NCBI GenBank assembly: GCA_021795255.1
Contig: JAJYPQ010000342.1
Coordinates: 1 to 5,026, forward strand
Direction of reading: 5' to 3'
Length of the DNA: 5,026 nucleotides
From: Pseudomonadota bacterium
GTDB taxonomy: Bacteria > Pseudomonadota > Gammaproteobacteria > Acidiferrobacterales > Acidiferrobacteraceae
Positions within the stretch are counted from its first letter, which is position 1, and each line of letters opens with the position of its first letter. Shown piece after piece: positions 1-4,980 of this stretch. The position numbers were made by a program, and so were the translations under genes. The notes beneath the pieces are model-generated. The model was not told the origin of the DNA, did no database searches, and saw nothing but the letters and a program-made list of their open reading frames with translations.

Positions 1-287
1 TGGGCGTGCCGTTGATGCGCGCCATCGACAAGGGGTTGGCGGCCTCGCGCATAGGTCTCGTTCTGGTGACGCCCGCGCTGCTTGCCCGCCTCCCCAAAGA
101 GAGCATCGCCGATAAGGAGCTCTCGGCCCTTCTGGCGGGCAACCGGCTTGTTCCCATCGTGCACAACACGACATATGAAGCTCTCCGCAATGTCAGCCCC
201 TTACTCGCCTCACGAACCGGCCTGAACTCTGCAGAAGACTCAATGGCAGTGATTGCCAGCAAAATCGCCGAGTTGGTCGCGATCTAG
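1..287 (+). CDS. TIR-domain protein, C-terminal part (5' end outside window)
   Basis: The reading frame is open to the left edge (codons begin at base 3) and stops at TAG 285-287, so only about the last 94 residues are visible. They match the second half of a TIR domain: a helix (RAIDKGLAASR), a hydrophobic strand (IGLVLVTPALL), then IADKELSALLAG, the strand RLVPIVHNTT, and a C-terminal helix. The glutamate in DKELSALL (codon 117-119) sits where SARM1-type TIR NADases carry the catalytic Glu (WVHKE...), so the active-site residue appears intact. Bacterial TIR proteins commonly cleave NAD+ or make NAD-derived signals in anti-phage defence, or act as effectors. Which applies here depends on N-terminal or partner domains that are not visible. 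It lies inside the integrated element, so it is probably cargo. The GTG at base 6 is an internal valine codon and not a credible start, because the fold is cut there. Family assignment is fairly sure; biological role is inference. Confidence 0.8.
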   Translation, partial: GVPLMRAIDKGLAASRIGLVLVTPALLARLPKESIADKELSALLAGNRLVPIVHNTTYEALRNVSPLLASRTGLNSAEDSMAVIASKIAELVAI

Positions 288-312
288 CACAAATGCGCTC
301 TAGTAACGCGCT

Positions 313-354
313 CCAGCCGACCGGCTGGCTTTGCTCGGCTCGCCGCGGCCGAGC
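313..354 (+). terminator. two tandem hairpins after the TIR gene (possible terminator)
   Basis: About 25 bases after the TIR stop codon there is a perfect 6-bp stem CCAGCC/GGCTGG (313-318 with 323-328, loop GACC), followed by CTTTG. A second perfect 7-bp stem GCTCGGC/GCCGAGC follows (333-339 with 348-354). Position and GC content fit a transcription end for the TIR transcript. The uridine tract is very short, so this is a weak intrinsic terminator at best. Confidence 0.35.
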
Positions 355-744
355 GTCGGCGTTTACATGGAAATGGTTTGGTGTTGGCACTGGCTGGCTA
401 ACCTCTACGTACATCAGTTCCCTTCGGATGTGATACGCGTGCCTTGCGGTCCAGGAATTCGCGGGCATGCGCGTTCGACCGTCTCCTGGTATTGTTTGTC
501 GTCCCTCGCTTCATCCTCTGGCATGGCCACCATGGGCGTTGCCTGTATCAGCTACCGCGGAAATTCTGCGCACTCCTGGTGGCTCAATTTTTGATACGCC
601 CGCGTCCCACTTTCTAAGCCACCTAACTATAAAAATGGTCTTCAGGGTGCCAGATGGTAGGGCGTTGGCTGTCGGCAGACTGTGGCAAGATTCGGCAGGT
701 TTATCGTGGAAAGGAGAAGGGCTGAGGTTCTGTATGGAGCTACC

Positions 745-760
745 GGACGCGCAAGCGTCC
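745..760 (+). repeat. perfect hairpin with GNRA-type loop
   Basis: GGACGC (745-750) pairs exactly with GCGTCC (755-760) around the loop GCAA. A GCAA loop is a stable GNRA tetraloop only if the + strand is the folded RNA. There is no following T tract, so it is not a terminator. It is the first of three inverted repeats packed into 95 bases beside the 21-bp array. Confidence 0.6.
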
Positions 761-779
761 ACCACGGGGGTTAGGGAAG

Positions 780-812
780 GGGCCGGGGCCGTCAGGCCCA
801 AGGCCCCGGCCC
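780..812. repeat. perfect 11-bp GC-only inverted repeat
   Basis: GGGCCGGGGCC (780-790) is the exact reverse complement of GGCCCCGGCCC (802-812), with an 11-base spacer. This is a very stable hairpin on either strand. On neither strand is it followed by a T tract, which argues against an ordinary intrinsic terminator. Possible roles are a single-strand initiation site for lagging-strand priming, a Rho-dependent or roadblock end for the rep operon, or part of a structured RNA. Confidence 0.65.
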
Positions 813-813
813 T

Positions 814-840
814 GATTCTCTGAGAGAATCGGAAGGTTCT
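814..840 (+). repeat. two overlapping, mutually exclusive hairpins
   Basis: GATTCTC (814-820) pairs exactly with GAGAATC (824-830). The right arm of that stem can instead pair downstream: AGAATC (825-830) with GGTTCT (835-840) around a GGAA loop, including one U-G pair. Both cannot form together, so the segment has the geometry of a two-state switch. The AGGTTCTG at 834-841 also occurs at 725-732, giving a third possible partner. Whether the region is transcribed on the + strand is unknown. Confidence 0.45.
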
Positions 841-842
841 GA

Positions 843-1667
843 CTAGCCGGGAGCATTTCTGGCCGAGCCGGGAGCATTTCTGGCCGAGCCGGGAGCATTT
901 CTGGCCGAGCCGGGAGCATTTCTGGCCATTGGCTTCGTCACGTGGTCTTCCGACACTTGCACTCCAGCCGCTTCCAGTAGGTCAGCATCCCGGCGGATCG
1001 CCGCCTTGAGTTTGTCTGGTCGTCTGCTGGGATGCAAATACATGATGATACTATCGAGTGACTGGTTCACGTTAGCATGCCCCAACGCCCAGCGCGCGAG
1101 CGCCCGTCCGGGACCGCTCATACCTAGCAATTTTGAAAGGTCATACTCGTGCCATCCATGTGTTTTGGACCACGCCAGCAAGGCCGTCCAGTGTGTAGAA
1201 AATGTCACCGTCCAAAGCCGCCGACTGTTTTGAGCGTCTTTAACGCGGCCAGCCCACCGATTCTCAATTTCATCTTCTGGTTTATCTTCAAGCTCTAGGA
1301 TGGCGCCGACAACATGCCGATCCCCGTTTTTTATGTATAGAGCCACGCAGACATTAGCGAGATCATGGAGTAGATGGCGTACTTGGTGAGTCTCCATTTC
1401 TGTGGCCTGCGCCAAAGTATAGGGGTCAATTGTGAGGCACAGTCGGTTTACTGAGTCGAGCCATTTTTCCTTCGATACTTTCTCTAGGCAATCGAGTAGG
1501 TCCCTGTGCCTCTCCCCTATCCGGCCATTGATACTGGCCGCACCCCAGGGAGTCAACCAACAAACGCGATCGATATCACTGATATCAACAGGGTGTGTTG
1601 TCGGTTGAGAAAAGGGAATTCTGGATAGGATTGCCGGCGCCGCAACTAACGTCACGCTCTTTTTCAT
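843..1667 (-). CDS. RepC-like replication initiator (putative iteron-binding protein)
   Basis: Predicted 274 residues. I chose the ATG at 1667 because it overlaps the helicase stop as ATGA and has GGAG seven bases upstream (1678-1675). The longer open frame to 1805 only re-reads the helicase gene. The pattern suggests two winged-helix domains, as in IncQ RepC. The first is about residues 49-126, with a helix-rich stretch then a strand-turn-strand (CVALYIKNGDRHVVGAILEL). The second is about 150-238, starting RLWTVTF and ending in a basic helix plus LLEAAGVQV, comparable to the RepC ending '...ALPELVALGW'. It follows a RepA-type helicase, the same order as repA-repC of RSF1010 (RepC about 283 aa). 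The C terminus (248-274) is ARNAPGS repeated, encoded by the 21-bp array, and probably flexible. Expected role: bind origin iterons and recruit the helicase. Fold and role are inferred from pattern and context, with no diagnostic motif. Confidence 0.6.
   Translation of the reverse strand: MKKSVTLVAAPAILSRIPFSQPTTHPVDISDIDRVCWLTPWGAASINGRIGERHRDLLDCLEKVSKEKWLDSVNRLCLTIDPYTLAQATEMETHQVRHLLHDLANVCVALYIKNGDRHVVGAILELEDKPEDEIENRWAGRVKDAQNSRRLWTVTFSTHWTALLAWSKTHGWHEYDLSKLLGMSGPGRALARWALGHANVNQSLDSIIMYLHPSRRPDKLKAAIRRDADLLEAAGVQVSEDHVTKPMARNAPGSARNAPGSARNAPGSARNAPG
846..927. repeat. tandem array of four 21-bp direct repeats (iteron-like)
   Basis: The unit begins GCCGGGAGCATTTC and ends TGGCCGA, 21 bases, starting at 846, 867, 888 and 909. 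The first three copies are identical. The fourth matches over 19 bases, then diverges at 928. A degenerate partial match precedes the first copy. Because 21 is a multiple of three, the minus strand reads the array in frame as the heptapeptide ARNAPGS at the C terminus of the initiator-like gene. Spacing near two helical turns, tandem direct orientation and position beside a rep operon fit initiator-binding iterons. Perfect identity suggests recent expansion or strong constraint. Confidence 0.85.
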
Positions 1668-2707
1668 GGAGTAACTCCAAGCGCTGCTGCCAACGCCTTT
1701 CGCTCCGCCTCCGCTTTGCCCTGGTCGAACTCGTCTGCCCCCGAGCCAACGACATTCGCCAAGCCCCTGCGTACGTGTTGCGGTTTTTGTTTTTGTCCGT
1801 AGCATGAGTGAATATCCCTTACCAGTGGCGCCCCCGGAATCTCGTCGCCGTTGGTATCGGTGGAATTCTGATAGTGATATATGAACTTGTTGTTATCTGT
1901 CTCTCCGTATGAGTTTTTTGGATTTACTACCCGCGTCCACCGCCGCCTTTCGCGCTCTGCTATGTCTATAGTCCCAAATTTTCCTTCTCCCGCCACCGTC
2001 AGCAACTCCTCCACGGTCCGGATCGGTTGACAGATCATCGACCAACGTGCCCCTGCGGGGACGACACTGCTGCCACGTGCCGACTGGTTGTCTGCGGCAC
2101 CATTCTGCATGGCAAATTTTGATTGGTGATGCGCTATTAAAATAGGACAACCCACCTCCCGACTAATCAACCTTAAGGTTTGCTTTTCCTCCATCCCCAC
2201 CTGGCTGCTGTTTTCTTCCACTCCACCCATCAAATCTGCTAGAGGATCAAGGATCACCAGCCGGGCACCACGGCTGTGTTCAATAATCTTCTCTACCCAC
2301 GACGTTCTTTCTATCCCATCTCGGGTCTGGTTCAATAAGGCGATCCCCTCAGGCATATCGAGTACTGGGACTACATCCAGTCTGTCATCCAAATCCGAGA
2401 TGTTTTCATACCCTTGTTGATGAGCAATCGCCCAATATCTGTTTCTGAGTTGCCTTCGTGGATCTTCGCCCGCGTAATAAACGACTCGTCCTGAATGCTG
2501 CGGGGCGGGCCATAGTCCTCCCGCAATTGGGAGGCCCGCCGCGACCCCGATGGCAATGTGTAGGGCCACCCACGATTTGCGCGCCCCGTCTGGCCCGATC
2601 AACATTCCATAGAGCCCTACGTCAAAGGGAAAGTCCGCAAACACAAAGTCTTCGGGCGGTGGCCGTACGGTCGCCGCCTCACGCAAATCCAACCTGGGAA
2701 AGATCAT
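1664..2707 (-). CDS. repA: RepA-like hexameric replicative helicase (AAA_25/RecA-fold ATPase)
   Basis: Predicted 347 residues. The ATG at 2707 overlaps the upstream stop as ATGA and has GGAGG four bases upstream (2716-2712). Motifs in order: Walker A-like GPDGARKSW (38-46, Lys44), YYAGED with the expected catalytic Glu (77-82), Walker B-type LVILDPLADLMGG (150-162, Asp154), HHQSK (193-197) and ARGSS (210-214). This series is typical of the plasmid RepA/RSF1010 helicase family, which unwinds DNA 5'-3' ahead of replication. RSF1010 RepA is about 279 residues, so this one has extra C-terminal sequence (roughly 270-347, polar and basic). Unusual point: the glycine before the Walker A lysine is Arg43, and the third position is Asp (GPDGARKS against the usual GPGGxGKS). 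ATP binding may be altered, although Lys-Ser are kept. Its neighbours are an HTH protein upstream and a RepC-like initiator downstream. Family assignment is strong; activity is unproven. Confidence 0.85.
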   Translation of the reverse strand: MIFPRLDLREAATVRPPPEDFVFADFPFDVGLYGMLIGPDGARKSWVALHIAIGVAAGLPIAGGLWPAPQHSGRVVYYAGEDPRRQLRNRYWAIAHQQGYENISDLDDRLDVVPVLDMPEGIALLNQTRDGIERTSWVEKIIEHSRGARLVILDPLADLMGGVEENSSQVGMEEKQTLRLISREVGCPILIAHHQSKFAMQNGAADNQSARGSSVVPAGARWSMICQPIRTVEELLTVAGEGKFGTIDIAERERRRWTRVVNPKNSYGETDNNKFIYHYQNSTDTNGDEIPGAPLVRDIHSCYGQKQKPQHVRRGLANVVGSGADEFDQGKAEAERKALAAALGVTP

Positions 2708-3426
2708 GCAGCCTCCAGGAAGACCGCCACTTGCCCCCCGATGGTCCGGGCAGGGCACGGACAACGCGGTCTCTGCACGTCACGGGGCTTGCGTGGCGTC
2801 CAAGCCACGCCATCGCCAAAAACTTCGACCTGGGGACGCCGATCCTGGGCGGCTTGCGCGGTTACTCGTCCCTTGGCTTTACGCCCTGCCTTAGAAGGCG
2901 GCCGGCGGGCAACAGCCTCGGTCGTGATCGGATCATCTAGCCGCGCGACGATAACAGCGGGGTCCAGATTTTTTGTCGCCCAAGCCCACAGCCAATCCTG
3001 GATCTGGCGCACGCGGCGCTCCGTGCGGCCGACCACCTTTGCAATCTTGTCAACCTCCCCAAAACCGTGTTTTGCACTCAATGTCAAAACGTCGCGGTGG
3101 CGGCCGTCCTTAGGGTATAGGGCCAAAATCGCGTTCCACTCATCAATCGTTGCGCGCCGCGCAGCGCCTCCCCGGCGCCTCTTTGCTAAAATACTGAACC
3201 CTGAACTCAGGTCATCCCGGTCCTCGTCAATTCCGCGGCCTTGAAGCGCTGTCTCCCGGAAGTCCCGGTTTTTCGCATAGCGTATGGCGTTACCCCGCGC
3301 CAGAATGTAGTCCGCGGCGGTCTCCAAGCTACCCATACCTTCAACAAAGTCAAGGACTTGAGAAGAGCTCATTCCCACCCAGGGGGTGGTCTGAGGTAAT
3401 ACAGAAGTCGGTCTGGTTTTAATCAC
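2704..3426 (-). CDS. HTH protein of unknown function, first of the coupled rep genes
   Basis: Predicted 240 residues from GTG 3426, chosen because GGGAGG (3436-3431) lies four bases before it. A longer ATG start at 3438 (four residues more) has no ribosome site and would place the GGGAGG inside the gene. The stop overlaps the RepA-like start (ATGA), so the two are probably coupled. I do not recognise a family. About residues 109-146 form a plausible helix-turn-helix (HRDVLTLSAKHGF...VDKIAKVVGRTERRVRQIQDWL). A basic patch (KRRRGGAARR) precedes it. The last 80 or so residues are rich in Arg, Pro, Ala and Gln, probably disordered, with a lone CPC. DNA binding is likely. Possible roles are a replication accessory protein, an operon regulator, or a stand-in for the missing primase; no primase motif is visible. 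Confidence 0.65.
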   Translation of the reverse strand: MIKTRPTSVLPQTTPWVGMSSSQVLDFVEGMGSLETAADYILARGNAIRYAKNRDFRETALQGRGIDEDRDDLSSGFSILAKRRRGGAARRATIDEWNAILALYPKDGRHRDVLTLSAKHGFGEVDKIAKVVGRTERRVRQIQDWLWAWATKNLDPAVIVARLDDPITTEAVARRPPSKAGRKAKGRVTAQAAQDRRPQVEVFGDGVAWTPRKPRDVQRPRCPCPARTIGGQVAVFLEAA

Positions 3427-3458
3427 TGTTCCTCCCATGTACTATAAAATATTCACGT

Positions 3459-3716
3459 TCATGATCCGTTCGGCTCATTATTTCTTGGCCGCCCTGTCGC
3501 GCGCTTTGTAATAGGCGGAAGGTCCGTGCCTTGGCCTGGAATAGCGATGCCCGCAAGTCGCGCGAGATGCTGTTCTATTACCAGCGGATGCCACCGCCGC
3601 AGGCGGCCGATGCGGATCGGTGCCGGGACTTCACCGGTCGCGATCATTTGCTCCATTTTGCGGCGCCCGCATTGATAAGCGCTGAGTAAATCTACAATGC
3701 TGTATAGGTTTGTCAT
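3459..3716 (-). CDS. AlpA-like winged-HTH regulator / excisionase
   Basis: Predicted 85 residues from ATG 3716, which has GGAG seven bases upstream (3727-3724). A start at 3758 would add 14 residues but lacks that support. Residues 5-55 fit the AlpA/HTH_17 MerR-like family: YSIVDLLSAYQCGRRKMEQMIATG, then VPAPIRIGRLRRWHP, then a C-terminal helix, matching the usual 'S..tl..li..G.fP.pi.ig.rr.rW' pattern. The tail (from about 60) is polar and basic. AlpA proteins in P4-type prophages, PICI satellites and genomic islands activate integrase or act as excision factors, and bind DNA near their own promoter. It heads the rep operon (32 bases before the next GTG) and faces a divergent gene, so it probably controls both. 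Family assignment is strong; its targets are inference. Confidence 0.85.
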   Translation of the reverse strand: MTNLYSIVDLLSAYQCGRRKMEQMIATGEVPAPIRIGRLRRWHPLVIEQHLARLAGIAIPGQGTDLPPITKRATGRPRNNEPNGS

Positions 3717-3830
3717 TGCCCTGCTCCGTTGTGCATATGCCATGAATGGTAGGGTCACGGTGGTATGGCCGCATACGGAGATTCGTGCTATAAGGGTTAT
3801 GAAACACTTTTAGTAAATGGGTGAGCGACC
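3717..3830. promoter_or_regulatory. divergent intergenic control region with GCATA palindromes
   Basis: This 114-bp gap separates the leftward rep operon from the rightward gene at 3831 and must hold promoters for both unless they lie further away. It contains an exact 8-bp palindrome GCATATGC (3733-3740) and an inverted repeat GTATG/CATAC with a 4-base spacer (3763-3767 with 3772-3776). Both are built from the same half-site GCATA/TATGC, so one dimeric regulator could bind both, the AlpA-like protein being the natural candidate. TATAAG at 3789-3794 could be a rightward -10, but no matching -35 is evident. Confidence 0.5.
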
Positions 3831-4799
3831 ATGAGTTTGAATGCCGCAGAGCGCCTATGCCGATCCCTCTTTCACCGGCCGCGCCCCAGGAAGGATGGAG
3901 AATACCGTACGCTATCCGCAAATATTGTGGCGACCCGAATGGTACGGATTCTGTCTTTGCTTCCACCGAACACTGTCCCGGATGGATTGATGGATCGCGT
4001 GCATCACATCGCCGCGTCATCCAACTCAAGCTGGAGAGCGCTAGACGGACAGGATGGCCCCCTTGCGCTAATGCTGCGCAATACGGATGCCAACACTCGC
4101 GCGCTAGTCATAAATAACCTAGTTGTAAAGCTGCTTTTTCATATTCCAAGGTCCCCGTCGAAAAAGCTAAATCTCGATATCCCTTGTTTTTACTGCGAGC
4201 GCGCCGCGGTCGCTACACTACGTCCGCGCGTATTCAGTGCTGGCCGACGCGGGCCAGGATGGGCCTATGTGCTTTTGTGCGACCACCATATGCCAGGGGG
4301 TAAGGCCCATCAGAGACTGAGACGGATGGGGCGATGGGCAGCTAACTATGCGCCGTATGCCCGACGGCCAGGGCGCCCGCCGCCACCCCCGCGGTACGAT
4401 CGTTTACTGGAAGCCCGTGAGGATATTGAATTGGAGTTGCGCTTGGCTCGGGACTGGAAACTTACCGCTGCTAATGCGGGGCAACCACGGAAACTTGGGC
4501 TCAAGACCGAAAAGATGTGGCGAAAAGCCGCCCCACCGTCGATTGATTGGCGCATAGAAATGTTGTGCCGCGCAGCCGCCTGGGCGGAGATTGAGGCGCG
4601 GTTTGATGCCTCGACCCGTACCTCCCGCATCGCAGGCGGCAAAGAAGGTGGCATCTTAGGGGGGCGACCACGTAACGAGGATTTACGCGCCGTGCAGCAA
4701 GCAAAAAAGATGATGCGAGCGGGCAAGAGTTTGCGTGCTGCAGCCGCTGCCGTCGGAATGTCGGCGCCGACGCTCAGTCGCCGTCTTAAGCTAACATGA
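3831..4799 (+). CDS. unrecognised protein with possible zinc site and C-terminal HTH
   Basis: Predicted 322 residues. ATG 3831 is well fixed, because an in-frame TGA lies at 3822-3824; the ribosome site is weak (GGGTGAG, 3819-3825). I do not recognise the family. Visible parts are a candidate zinc-binding set C119-x2-C122-x27-C150-x2-H153, a basic and proline-rich linker (about 162-190, RPGRPPPPPR), a charged helical stretch (190-260), and a C-terminal DNA-binding unit (277-320). That unit begins GGRPRNEDLRAVQQA and continues GKSLRAAAAAVGMSAPTLSRRLK, closely like the HTH tail of serine resolvases. The resolvase catalytic domain is absent, so it is not a recombinase of that type. Tyrosine-recombinase R-H-R-Y motifs are absent too. 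It is divergent from the AlpA-like gene and is the last gene before the integration scar. It could be a regulator, a recombination accessory factor, or a second replication protein. Confidence 0.7.
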   Translation: MSLNAAERLCRSLFHRPRPRKDGEYRTLSANIVATRMVRILSLLPPNTVPDGLMDRVHHIAASSNSSWRALDGQDGPLALMLRNTDANTRALVINNLVVKLLFHIPRSPSKKLNLDIPCFYCERAAVATLRPRVFSAGRRGPGWAYVLLCDHHMPGGKAHQRLRRMGRWAANYAPYARRPGRPPPPPRYDRLLEAREDIELELRLARDWKLTAANAGQPRKLGLKTEKMWRKAAPPSIDWRIEMLCRAAAWAEIEARFDASTRTSRIAGGKEGGILGGRPRNEDLRAVQQAKKMMRAGKSLRAAAAAVGMSAPTLSRRLKLT

Positions 4800-4808
4800 T
4801 TAATCATG
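4795..4808. promoter_or_regulatory. perfect 14-bp palindrome across the stop codon
   Basis: CATGATTAATCATG reads identically on both strands and contains the TGA stop (4797-4799) of the preceding gene. It is AT-rich and has no spacer, so it suits a protein dimer site better than an RNA hairpin. It lies about 125 bases inside the element end, so it could be an arm site for a recombination or excision protein, but chance is possible. Confidence 0.4.
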
Positions 4809-4835
4809 CGTGCTGTAATTTTGCCGTAATCCAAT

Positions 4836-4859
4836 CGCATTCAGGTGCTACTGGATGCG
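4836..4859. terminator. 9-bp hairpin between last gene and att site
   Basis: CGCATTCAG (4836-4844) pairs with CTGGATGCG (4851-4859) around a 6-base loop, with one G-U pair in RNA. It lies 37 bases after the stop of the upstream gene, which fits a transcript end. No T tract follows on either strand, so intrinsic termination is doubtful. A role in the integration arm region is an alternative. Confidence 0.3.
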
Positions 4860-4930
4860 CTTAGATACATAAAGTCTCGGTATGGAATCAGGGGTTTAGG
4901 TGCGTCAGCATGTAAAGGAGTGCATTTTTT

Positions 4931-4980
4931 AGTGACTGTTAATCACCGGGTCGGAGGTTCAAGTCCTTCCCGGGGAGCCA
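4931..4980 (+). pseudogene. 3' fragment of tRNA-Asn (GTT): element attachment site (attR-type)
   Basis: The bases fold as a tRNA from the anticodon arm onward: anticodon loop CTGTTAA (4936-4942, anticodon GTT), variable region GGGTC, T stem GGAGG/CCTTC around TTCAAGT (4953-4969), acceptor strand CCGGGGA, discriminator G, and encoded CCA (4978-4980). No D arm or 5' acceptor precedes it; 4905-4930 is unrelated and ends in six Ts. The anticodon stem fails at its first pair (A4931 opposite C4947), as expected if tRNA identity begins at 4932. Integrases that use tRNA genes commonly recombine in the anticodon loop and leave exactly such a 3' copy. Orientation puts the element to the left and old chromosome to the right. 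Confidence 0.85.

Larger units (their letters stand above)
288..842. other. gene-free stretch, ~555 bp
   Basis: No convincing gene is seen here. The open frames (331-594 and 467-823 on +, 511-801 on -) overlap one another, show no recognisable domain, and have compositions that look like chance translation of GC-rich DNA. The left part (288-354) holds tandem hairpins after the TIR gene. The middle (355-740) shows nothing I can name, apart from a short A/T-rich patch near 616-640. The right part (745-840) is dense in perfect inverted repeats and abuts the 21-bp repeat array. A decayed coding remnant in the middle cannot be excluded. Confidence 0.6.
725..927. other. candidate replication origin (oriV): hairpins plus iteron-like array
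   Basis: This interval combines parts seen in iteron origins of RepA/RepC plasmids: a tandem array of 21-bp direct repeats (846-927), an adjacent strongly GC-rich block (762-812), and several perfect inverted repeats (745-840) that could fold in single-stranded DNA as priming sites. It lies directly at the 3' end of a helicase-initiator operon, and the array overlaps the initiator gene itself. IncQ plasmids such as RSF1010 have repeated ~20-bp iterons bound by RepC, a GC-rich then AT-rich segment, and hairpin single-strand initiation sites. Here a clear AT-rich melting block is not obvious. The assignment is inference from layout, not recognition of a known origin. Confidence 0.45.

Noticed and set aside
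331..823. Open frames in the 288-842 gap as real genes
   Set aside because: They overlap one another on both strands, lack ribosome sites and domains, and look like chance frames in GC-rich DNA. A decayed fragment cannot be fully excluded.
780..830. Rho-independent terminator for the rep operon
   Set aside because: The stems are strong but no T tract follows on either strand; position beside the repeat array suggests an origin structure instead.
846..927. CRISPR array
   Set aside because: The repeats are contiguous 21-mers with no spacers and no cas genes nearby.
990..1110. LGHANVNQSLDSIIMYLH in the initiator resembles the LGH...Y segment of tyrosine recombinases
   Set aside because: The other catalytic residues and the HxLRH block are missing, and the protein fits a two-winged-helix Rep pattern in a rep operon. 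Probably coincidence.
843..1805. Longer 320-residue version of the initiator gene starting at 1805
   Set aside because: The extra 46 residues merely re-read the 3' end of the helicase gene in another frame. The ATG at 1667 has a good ribosome site and an ATGA overlap with the helicase stop.
2458..3244. Plus-strand open frames opposite the rep genes (2458-2940, 2741-3244)
   Set aside because: They lie antisense to well-supported coupled genes, with arginine-, serine- and proline-rich translations typical of shadows.
3831..4799. Serine resolvase/integrase
   Set aside because: Only the C-terminal HTH resembles that family; the N-terminal catalytic serine domain is absent.
4905..4980. Intact functional tRNA-Asn gene
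   Set aside because: There is no D arm or 5' acceptor strand upstream of 4931, and the first anticodon-stem pair is mismatched, so it is a 3' fragment.
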